Assembly (NCBI GenBank): GCA_023253615.1
Contig: JALRFZ010000535.1
Coordinates: 1 to 5,956 of the forward strand
Direction: 5' to 3'
From: Verrucomicrobiales bacterium
Lineage (GTDB): Bacteria; Verrucomicrobiota; Verrucomicrobiia; Verrucomicrobiales; DEV007
DNA length: 5,956 nucleotides
The notes below the pieces were generated by a model. It was not told the origin of the DNA. It ran no database searches and saw only the letters and a list, made by a program, of their open reading frames with translations. This document shows, in pieces, positions 1 through 5,119 of the stretch; the stretch's first letter is position 1, and each line of letters begins with the position of its first letter. The translations under genes and the position numbers were made by a program.

Positions 1-262
1 CCGTCCTCGTCGGATAACGCCCGCTCATCAGGGCCGATCGCGTCGGCGAGCAGACCGGCTGCACGTAGTGCGACTCGAGCACCGCACCTCCTTCGGCGAG
101 GGCGTCGATGCGCGGCGTCTTGATCTCCTTGCCGCCCTTGAAGCCGCAGTCGGCATAGCCGAGGTCGTCGATGAGGAGAAAGACGATATTCGGCCGGGGG
201 GCTTCCGCCAGAAGGGAACCGGCAAACCAAAAGAGGGTGGCAAGAAAGACGGGGGTTTTCAT
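1..262 (-). CDS. Secreted sulfatase (arylsulfatase-like), N-terminal part only
   Basis: Hydrolyses sulfate esters, probably on a sulfated glycan, outside the cytoplasm. The 87 visible codons begin with a Sec-type signal peptide (Lys2, a hydrophobic core over residues 5-18, likely cleavage after LLA at 19). The mature protein opens with PNIVFLLIDDLG, the usual sulfatase start, in which Asp32 and Asp33 are the expected calcium ligands. The signature CSPTR at residues 71-75, followed by SALMSGR, marks a Cys-type sulfatase whose Cys71 must be oxidised to formylglycine. The wording around it (YVQPVCSPTRS, GRYPTRT) is like arylsulfatase A/B-type enzymes, not the iduronate-2-sulfatase type at the other end of the window. 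The reading frame stays open to the left edge, so about four fifths of a normal 450-550-residue enzyme lies outside. It follows the 400-residue unknown gene after 69 bases and could be the last visible member of the minus-strand unit. No clear ribosome binding site precedes the ATG. The substrate cannot be told from this fragment. Confidence 0.95.
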   Translation of the reverse strand, partial: MKTPVFLATLFWFAGSLLAEAPRPNIVFLLIDDLGYADCGFKGGKEIKTPRIDALAEGGAVLESHYVQPVCSPTRSALMSGRYPTRT

Positions 263-331
263 GGGCGTCCACGATCGAACCCCGCGAAAACGAAACCGGT
301 GCGGGAGAATTCCGCGATCCCCCTCGTTGGC

Positions 332-1534
332 TCAAAACGGCGGATCTTCCTGACATCCCGGCCCCGGCAGGAGGCGGTCGCGGTCGTAGGGCAGCTCGCG
401 GTGGGCCGGGATTTCCGTTTCGGGGAAGGCCGCCTTCCATTCGGCCCGCTCGGCGATGGAGTCGTAGTAGATGAGACCGATCAGGGTCGACTCCTCGTCG
501 CCGCTGCCGATGGGACTCGTGTGGCAGCCGCCGATCAGGTCGAGCCCGGAGAGATCCGCGGTGCTTTCATTGAGGCCCTTTTCCCAGAGCCAGGTGTAAA
601 GCTCGCGATCGCTGAGGTGATTCGTGTCCTCGAGATAGGTATGGACCTTCGCGAGGCCGTGGATCACTTCCCAGAGCTTTTCCGTCACCTCGATGTCATC
701 CAGCGAATCCGGCGGCGGCAGGGCGATGCCCTCGCGGATGAGTTGTTTGCTGGAGGTCGTGCCACCACCCGAAGTCCATGCCTCCATGCGATCCATGTAG
801 GTGCGCCAATCGCCCGGGTCGCTGTCGGCGCCCCCGTCATCGTTCGACGCTTCGACGCTCTCCGATTCGAAGTCCTCCGGCGTGAGCGAGGCGGGCATTT
901 CTTCCTCGAAATCCGGCCCTTCGGGCGGGATCGGAGTGAGGGTCGCCTGCAAGTGGGAAAGGTCGCGCGCCGCGATCCATTCCCCGATCAAGGCGACAGC
1001 GGCGGCTTCGTCGCACACCGATCCATCGGGGTTCAGGCTCGTCTCGATGAGATCATCGAGCGCGATCCATCCCCCGCCGGGGCGGTAGCCCTCGCGGACC
1101 TCGTAGTGGCCCATCGCTCCGCTGTAGATCCGCCCGCCCTGGCAGAGAAAGGTCTCGCTCCATGAGGGATTGCGCGGAGACTCGGGATCCTGCGTGCCCG
1201 AAAAACCGCGGGCATCGCAGATGACGCGGCACTCGAAGGTGGCGGAGAGGAGCCTCAGCAAGGCCAGCTTCGTCGCGAGCATGGGCGGATCATTCCCCGC
1301 GACGCGGCCGGGGAAATGGAGAAACTCCACCTCCACCGGGAAATCGCACCGTTCCCCCGGGACATATCCCTCGCGATCGGCCACCAGCAGGACCGCGGCG
1401 GGCCAATCCTCGCTGTGACGCAGCAGCTCGTAGGGCTCGCCCCATCCCAGGTCCGGCAAAAGACCACGGATGAGGTCGGGTTTCACCGATTCGAAAGGGG
1501 CGGCGAGATAGAAGCTCAGGGAAACCGGAAACAT
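332..1534 (-). CDS. Uncharacterised 400-residue two-part protein
   Basis: I do not recognise a named family. The protein has no signal peptide or membrane segment and is probably cytoplasmic, unlike the two hydrolases before it and the sulfatase after it. Three parts are visible. Residues 1-205 look like a folded domain, with alternating hydrophobic stretches and a Trp-rich centre (PSWSETF at 123-129, GGGWIALDDLI at 153-163). Residues 206-242 are strongly acidic and low in complexity, suggesting a flexible linker. Residues 243-400 are a second unit with a helical segment (VTEKLWEVIHGLAKV), HLSDRELYTWLWE at 306-318, IYYDSIAERAEWKAAFPE at 355-372 and the ending PYDRDRLLP at 382-390. This C-terminal pattern reminds me of a small bacterial domain of unknown function that also occurs alone; that is memory, not a search. 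The ATG at 1534 starts directly before the first hydrophobic strand and is the best start. No clear ribosome binding site is seen. The gene is real by its codon pattern and position; its role in the cluster is unknown. Confidence 0.85.
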   Translation of the reverse strand: MFPVSLSFYLAAPFESVKPDLIRGLLPDLGWGEPYELLRHSEDWPAAVLLVADREGYVPGERCDFPVEVEFLHFPGRVAGNDPPMLATKLALLRLLSATFECRVICDARGFSGTQDPESPRNPSWSETFLCQGGRIYSGAMGHYEVREGYRPGGGWIALDDLIETSLNPDGSVCDEAAAVALIGEWIAARDLSHLQATLTPIPPEGPDFEEEMPASLTPEDFESESVEASNDDGGADSDPGDWRTYMDRMEAWTSGGGTTSSKQLIREGIALPPPDSLDDIEVTEKLWEVIHGLAKVHTYLEDTNHLSDRELYTWLWEKGLNESTADLSGLDLIGGCHTSPIGSGDEESTLIGLIYYDSIAERAEWKAAFPETEIPAHRELPYDRDRLLPGPGCQEDPPF

Positions 1535-1538
1535 GGCA

Positions 1539-1568
1539 CGGGAGAACGTCTCTTTTTATACGCTCCCG
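1539..1568 (-). promoter_or_regulatory. Inverted repeat with TATAAA box just upstream of the 400-residue gene
   Basis: On the minus strand CGGGAG (1568-1563) and CTCCCG (1544-1539) form a perfect 6-base inverted repeat. Three further pairs, CGT with ACG, continue the stem past a two-base bulge and leave a loop of ten bases. The structure ends four bases before the ATG of the downstream gene. A TATAAA sequence overlaps the inner stem and the loop and could be a -10 box, but the only -35-like match, TTGCCG, is 15 bases away, which is short. It could fold in the mRNA and limit ribosome access, or be an internal promoter or operator. There is no U-run after the stem in the direction of transcription, so it is not a standard terminator. 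Sequence pattern only; function is inferred. Confidence 0.3.
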
Positions 1569-1591
1569 GGCGTCGCGGCAAGCCGCTTCCC

Positions 1592-2404
1592 TCACTGCCC
1601 CGCCGCGTGCTTCCGGATGAACGCGACCGATTCGGGGATCCCCACGAGCGGGAAATGATGCCCCTCGTTGATCGTGGTGGCGGGATCGACGACGAGCAGA
1701 TCCATCTCCCACCCGAGCTTCCCGAGACGACGCTCCGCTTCGAGGGTATTCTCCTCGGCCGGCACGACGAGATCGTTCGGACTGATGACATGGCGGAGGG
1801 GGATCTTCGCCTTCGCGATCGGCTCGAGCATGTCGAGGGGATCACCGTCGTAGGCGATGAGGGCGGCCTCGTCGGCGAAGCCGTAGAATTTCAGCGCGTC
1901 CGCGAGCGGTCCTTTCGCCTTTTCCGACTTCAGCGGCCAGCTCTTCAGGTCCATCACCGGCGTGTCGGCATAGATGCAGGCGACGCGGTCGGGTCGGGTC
2001 GCGGCGTAGCGGTAGGCGTGCAGGCCGCCGCGGCTCACCGCCTCGAGCGCGGGTTTGGCGGAGAGCCCCCATTGCCCGCGCACGAGATCGTAGAAGCGGT
2101 CCATGATCGCGAGCGACTCATCGCACCCTAACATGGACACCACATCGACATGGGCGATGTGGAAACCCTGCTTCACCAGCTCGATATCAACCTCGGCGTG
2201 GAAGTCGGGAAAGGAGGTGCGCCAGACCCAGGGATTGCCGGGGGCGGCTTCCTTGGGCACGACGACAAAGGCCTTGTGCCCTTCGAAGTCGAAGGATTTT
2301 TTCGTGTAACCTTTCCAATCGGAATCGGTCGTGGTGACGGGATCGGCGGCGCGGACGACGGAGGTGGATGCGACGAACGTCAGGAGAAAAAAGCGGCGTT
2401 TCAT
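1592..2404 (-). CDS. Secreted alpha/beta-hydrolase (SRGG type)
   Basis: A 270-residue protein of the alpha/beta-hydrolase superfamily, probably an exported esterase or similar acyl hydrolase. A Sec signal peptide is clear: KRR at 2-4, hydrophobic core FFLLTFVASTSVV, probable cleavage after VRA at 19. The mature part has NPWVWRTSFP at 57-66, the strand-turn expected before the oxyanion hole, and GFHIAHVDVVSMLG at 80-93. The nucleophile elbow is AVSRGG with Ser124; the first Gly of the usual G-x-S-x-G is Ala122 here. Asp211 in ISPNDLVVP and His249 or His250 in NEGHHFP complete a likely triad. The pattern SRGGLHAY followed by CIYADTPVMDLKSWP is one I associate with alpha/beta-hydrolases common in planctomycetes and verrucomicrobia, mostly of untested substrate. 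The ATG at 2404 is chosen because the signal peptide begins there; the frame is open further upstream only as a shadow of the esterase gene. It lies 14 bases after that gene, so the two are almost certainly co-transcribed. Confidence 0.92.
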   Translation of the reverse strand: MKRRFFLLTFVASTSVVRAADPVTTTDSDWKGYTKKSFDFEGHKAFVVVPKEAAPGNPWVWRTSFPDFHAEVDIELVKQGFHIAHVDVVSMLGCDESLAIMDRFYDLVRGQWGLSAKPALEAVSRGGLHAYRYAATRPDRVACIYADTPVMDLKSWPLKSEKAKGPLADALKFYGFADEAALIAYDGDPLDMLEPIAKAKIPLRHVISPNDLVVPAEENTLEAERRLGKLGWEMDLLVVDPATTINEGHHFPLVGIPESVAFIRKHAAGQ

Positions 2405-2418
2405 GGATGGTGGGTTTG

Positions 2419-3303
2419 TCAGGGTTGGAACGGACCGAGGGTCTCCCCGGTCGCCGGCGCCGCCAGCGTCGGCTCGCCCTCGAGCAATCCGAGGCCGGCG
2501 AGAAACCGGTCCGCGGCGATGAGGGTGACGCTCTGCCAGGGATCCCGGTTGAAAAAGCCGTGCTCTCCTCCTTCGGCGAGACGCAGATCGATGGAGGTGC
2601 AGCCCGCCGCGCTCCATTTCGCGTAGGCCGTGTCCCAACCCTTTTTCCAGGGATCCTCCGTGCCGAAAAAGGCGATCGCGGGCGGGAGATCCCGCTTCAC
2701 GAAACGCAGCACATCGATCTCCGGATCCTTCACATCGTCGGGCGCGAAGGCCGGATTGAACCACAGATAGGCGACCACGCGGGTGTCCAGGCCGACCGGA
2801 TCGGCGGGATCGTTCAGTCCGGGATTGAGCGTCGCGAGGGCGCTGAGGTGGCCACCCGCCGAGCCTCCTCCGGTGATGATTTTCGCGGGATCGATTCCGA
2901 GCTCGGCCGCGTGCTGCTTGAACCATCGGATCGCGCTCTTCGCATCGGTGACGCAGGCGCGCTTTTTCGAGGTGCCGGCGGGGAGGGCCTTCGTTTCCTC
3001 CTTCGTCAGCATGCGGTATTCCGCGGTGGCGCAGACCAGTCCACGACTCGCGAAGTAGGCGCAGGCGCGACGGAATTGCGAGAGATTGCCCCCGCTCCAG
3101 CCGCCACCGTGAAAGAGGATCAGCCCCGGCACCTTCGCTTTCGCAGGATCGTGATCCGACGGAAAATACAGCTCGAGCTCGCGCGGTTTTCCGGCGGATT
3201 GTTTGTAGACGCGGCGCTCCCCGGCGGGGGCATCGGCGGCGCTTTGCGCGCACACCACGCCATTCGCGAGGAGACAGGCCAGCAGGCAGAGGCATCGGAT
3301 CAT
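2419..3303 (-). CDS. Secreted alpha/beta-hydrolase, HGGGW-type esterase
   Basis: A 294-residue carboxylesterase-like enzyme of the group that includes Abhydrolase_3 and BD-FAE proteins, often annotated as esterase/lipase or acetyl-xylan-type esterase. A signal peptide runs over residues 1-19 (Arg3, hydrophobic CLLACLLANGVVCA), with likely cleavage after VCA. The oxyanion-hole motif HGGGW is at 65-69. The nucleophile elbow GGGSAGG places Ser148 as catalytic. Asp217 in FFGTEDPW and His248 in GGEHGFF are the probable remaining triad members. The segment DAKSAIRWFKQHAAELGIDPAKI at 120-142 before the elbow is typical of this family. Length is normal and nothing is missing. It likely removes acetyl or other acyl groups from a carbohydrate; the true substrate is not readable from sequence. 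It follows the oxidoreductase gene by 70 bases and precedes a second, distantly related hydrolase by 14. A four-codon reading frame ends overlapping its ATG (see findings). Confidence 0.95.
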   Translation of the reverse strand: MIRCLCLLACLLANGVVCAQSAADAPAGERRVYKQSAGKPRELELYFPSDHDPAKAKVPGLILFHGGGWSGGNLSQFRRACAYFASRGLVCATAEYRMLTKEETKALPAGTSKKRACVTDAKSAIRWFKQHAAELGIDPAKIITGGGSAGGHLSALATLNPGLNDPADPVGLDTRVVAYLWFNPAFAPDDVKDPEIDVLRFVKRDLPPAIAFFGTEDPWKKGWDTAYAKWSAAGCTSIDLRLAEGGEHGFFNRDPWQSVTLIAADRFLAGLGLLEGEPTLAAPATGETLGPFQP

Positions 3304-3373
3304 GATGCGGTCATGCTGCCGGATCGCCGGCGCTTGTGCAAGCCCGCAACTCCGGCCCGCTCCCTGACGGATC

Positions 3374-4447
3374 TCAGAATTCCACCATCTTTCCGCTGCG
3401 GAAGGCCTCGTCCGCGGCGAGCACGATACGCAGGCTGTTCACCGCGTCCTCCATGTGGTCGGAAAGATCGACATCGTTGAGGATCGCGTTGAGAAACACC
3501 TCCTGCTCGCGATGGCAGAGTCCGTCGTGATCGGGCTCGTCGGCGCAGTCGAGGATCTCGTCGGGCTTCGCGAATTTCCCATCCGCCCCGAGTTCCGCAT
3601 GGTGTACCTTCAGGGCCGCGGCCTTCGAGTGGGAATCGATGTTGTCGCTCGAGGTTTCGCCTTCCTTCACGCCCGAGATGCTGACGCAGCCCTTCGGACC
3701 GACGACATCCTTCACGAAGTAGGCGACCTCGCTCATCATCGGACCCCAGCCCGCCTCATACCAGCCGACGGAGCCGTCCTCGAAGGTCACCTGGAGCTGT
3801 CCGTAGTTGTACATGCCCGGCACCAGTTCCTCGGTGAGGCGCGCCCCGATCGCGCTGACGCGGATGGGCTTCGAGCGCGTCATCTGGCACATCACATCGA
3901 CGTAGTGGACCCCGCAATCGACGATGGGCGACATCGAATTCATCAGCATGCGGTGGGTGTGCCACATCTCGCCCGAGGACTGCTGGTTCAGGTTCATCCG
4001 CATCACTAGCGGCTTGCCGAGGGTCTGCGCCACCTCGATGAAGCGCGCCCAGGTCGGGTGGACGCGGAGGATGTAGCCGATCACCAGTTTGCGGTTCGCC
4101 GCCTTGGCTGCATCCACGATCTCCTGCGCCTCGGCCACGGTGCCGGCGATGGGTTTTTCGAGAAAGACGTGACATCCCGCCGCGAAGGCCTTCTTCGTGT
4201 AGTCGGCGTGCGTGTCCGGATAGGTGTTGATCGAGACCGCGTCGGGTTTCGTCGTGGCGAGGGCCTCCTCGTAGTTGGAAAACTGCGGGTAGTCGGCCCC
4301 GAGCGTGTCGAGCAGATCCCGGCGCGAGGTCTCGCCGCGCGAGACGACGCCGACGATTTCGAAGCCGTCCATGGCGTGGTAGGCCTTCGCGTGGGATTTG
4401 CCCATGTGGCCGCAGCCGACGACGAGAATACGAATGGGAGAAGACAT
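3374..4447 (-). CDS. Gfo/Idh/MocA-family NAD(P)-dependent oxidoreductase
   Basis: A cytoplasmic dehydrogenase of 357 residues, expected to oxidise or reduce a sugar, polyol or inositol-type substrate with NAD(P). The Rossmann fingerprint GCGHMG at 11-16 follows the strand IRILVV. EKPI at 97-100 is the family's conserved Glu-Lys-Pro with Lys98 near the active site. DCGVH at 177-181 gives the Asp and His expected for catalysis. The C-terminal half has the usual open sheet (YGQLQVTFEDGSVGWYEAGW at 215-234) and ends with a helix. No Sec or Tat signal is present, so it acts inside the cell. I chose the ATG at 4447 because the Rossmann strand starts five residues later; another in-frame ATG at 4531 would add 28 residues that look non-structural and lie partly in a hairpin. 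It follows the thioredoxin-like gene by 118 bases. Family assignment is very sure; substrate is not known. Confidence 0.95.
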   Translation of the reverse strand: MSSPIRILVVGCGHMGKSHAKAYHAMDGFEIVGVVSRGETSRRDLLDTLGADYPQFSNYEEALATTKPDAVSINTYPDTHADYTKKAFAAGCHVFLEKPIAGTVAEAQEIVDAAKAANRKLVIGYILRVHPTWARFIEVAQTLGKPLVMRMNLNQQSSGEMWHTHRMLMNSMSPIVDCGVHYVDVMCQMTRSKPIRVSAIGARLTEELVPGMYNYGQLQVTFEDGSVGWYEAGWGPMMSEVAYFVKDVVGPKGCVSISGVKEGETSSDNIDSHSKAAALKVHHAELGADGKFAKPDEILDCADEPDHDGLCHREQEVFLNAILNDVDLSDHMEDAVNSLRIVLAADEAFRSGKMVEF

Positions 4448-4526
4448 GATCGGATAAGGGGTAAAGAGGGTTGAAACGGGTGAGTCACGGAGAATGACCA
4501 CGCTTTCGCCCTCAGGCAAGGACTTT

Positions 4527-4546
4527 GGCATCCGCGAACGGGTGCC
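4527..4546 (-). other. Hairpin between thioredoxin-like and oxidoreductase genes
   Basis: GGCATCCG (4527-4534) and CGGGTGCC (4539-4546) pair over eight positions, one of them G-T, around a four-base loop. Read on the transcribed minus strand the loop is TTCG, a tetraloop sequence seen in stable RNA hairpins, although the closing pair is G-C instead of the preferred C-G. No T-run follows on either strand, so it is not an ordinary intrinsic terminator. It starts about 20 bases after the thioredoxin-like stop codon and could be a processing or mRNA-stability element that separates expression of the two genes. Seen directly as sequence; the role is inference. Confidence 0.4.
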
Positions 4547-4565
4547 TCAGCGCTTCCTTCCCCGA

Positions 4566-4937
4566 TCAATAAAAGCGTTCGTGACGCCGGATCCAATCCT
4601 TGTAGTTCTCCACCGGCGCGCCCGAGCCGACCTGGCGGCTCAGTTCCTTGCCCTTCGCGTCGATCACCACCATGGTCGGGTAGCTCCTCACGCTGTAGCG
4701 CGAAATCAGGGTCCGGTCGCCCGACTTCAGGCGCGAGCGATCCGCCGGCACGTCGATCTTGGTAAAGGCGATCTCGCCACGCTCGAAGGCCTGCCATTCC
4801 TTCGTCGCCATCACGCTCGACTCCAGGTGGGTACACGCCGGACACCATTCCGTGCCGGTGAACAAAATCACGCGCACCCGCTCGTTGTAGGGCAGGTTCC
4901 GCACCGCGGTCGGTTCCGAGATGACGATGCGGGACAT
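4566..4937 (-). CDS. Thioredoxin-fold protein with WCPAC motif
   Basis: A thioredoxin-like protein of 123 residues from this ATG. VRVILFTGTEWCPACTHLES carries the redox motif Cys32-Pro-Ala-Cys35 after Trp31 at the end of a beta strand, and SYPTMVVID at 85-93 carries the cis-proline (Pro87). Both cysteines are present, so disulfide exchange or reduction is plausible. The general look (long helix with ATKEWQAFERG, then FTKIDVP) is that of the Thioredoxin_7-like proteins common in verrucomicrobia. The true N-terminus is uncertain: the 90 bases upstream stay in frame and encode a basic, strongly hydrophobic segment that looks like a membrane anchor, but no ATG, GTG or TTG is there (separate entry). 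With the anchor the domain would be outside the cytoplasm; without it, inside. It is the first gene of the leftward series, behind a good promoter candidate. It might supply electrons to exported cysteine-containing enzymes of the locus, which is only a guess. Confidence 0.85.
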   Translation of the reverse strand: MSRIVISEPTAVRNLPYNERVRVILFTGTEWCPACTHLESSVMATKEWQAFERGEIAFTKIDVPADRSRLKSGDRTLISRYSVRSYPTMVVIDAKGKELSRQVGSGAPVENYKDWIRRHERFY

Positions 4938-5027
4938 CGACTCTTTCCCACCACCCCCACGGCCCAGCAGGACATAGGCGAGGAGTCCGACGACCGCCAG
5001 TTGGAAGAAACGCTTCCTCTCTTTATT
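4938..5027 (-). pseudogene. In-frame anchor-like extension of the thioredoxin gene without start codon
   Basis: Reading upstream from the thioredoxin-like ATG in the same frame, the next stop (TAA) is at 5030-5028. The 30 codons between encode a classic signal-anchor: a basic start KERKRFFQ, a core LAVVGLLAYVLLG, and a polar glycine-rich linker RGGGGKES running straight into the thioredoxin domain. Codon use in the core matches the neighbouring genes. No ATG, GTG or TTG occurs in these codons; the only near-start is CTG at 5000-4998, which would cut off the basic residues. Either an unusual start is used, or the original start was lost by mutation, or there is a base error in the AT-rich junction. 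Listed as pseudogene-type because it looks coding but cannot be initiated conventionally. Confidence 0.5.
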
Positions 5028-5053
5028 TTATGTTAGTTATAGTAAATATTCAA
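5025..5053 (-). promoter_or_regulatory. Sigma70-like promoter for the leftward genes in an AT-rich divergent gap
   Basis: On the minus strand TTGAAT (5053-5048, four of six matches to TTGACA) and TAAAAT (5030-5025, five of six to TATAAT) are separated by exactly 17 bases. This sits in a stretch, about 5022-5053, with only four G or C in 32 bases, in sharp contrast to the GC-rich surroundings. Transcription would begin near 5018 and leave roughly 80 bases before the thioredoxin-like ATG. On the plus strand a TATAGT (5038-5043) could be a -10 box for the divergent sulfatase, but I see no matching -35, so that direction is weak. Between 5054 and 5119 I see only the sulfatase leader and no further signal. 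Confidence 0.55.
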
Positions 5054-5119
5054 CCTGGGCGTCCCGGACCCGGAAAAATCTTCTTTCACACGACCAGTCC
5101 TTCCGCCATCCTCGCGGGG

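Noticed and set aside
1575..1586. GCGG/CCGC stem just after the SRGG hydrolase stop codon, considered as a terminator
   Set aside because: The stem is only four pairs and has no U-tract, so it does not support termination.
2405..3295. Upstream extension of the SRGG hydrolase to a 567-residue protein
   Set aside because: The added residues are an Arg-rich out-of-frame reading of the esterase gene; the signal peptide at 2404 marks the real start.
3318..3331. Short GCCGG/CCGGC inverted repeat upstream of the esterase
   Set aside because: Five base pairs in such GC-rich sequence are expected by chance, and no T-run follows.
68..4474. A near-continuous tiling of long plus-strand open frames (for example 68-1165, 1316-2131, 2368-3480, 3455-4009, 4058-4474)
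   Set aside because: They lie opposite well-supported minus-strand genes. Their translations are Arg-, Gly- and Asp-rich without recognisable motifs, as expected when strong G/C third-position bias removes stops on the other strand.
4081..4848. Minus-strand open frame of 255 codons spanning the thioredoxin-like and oxidoreductase genes
   Set aside because: It is out of frame with both genes, has a Ser/Arg/Pro/Thr-rich low-complexity translation and crosses the gap with the hairpin. It is a shadow.
4494..5036. Plus-strand open frame of 180 codons opposite the thioredoxin-like gene
   Set aside because: It has no recognisable domain, whereas the opposite strand encodes a clear WCPAC thioredoxin fold.
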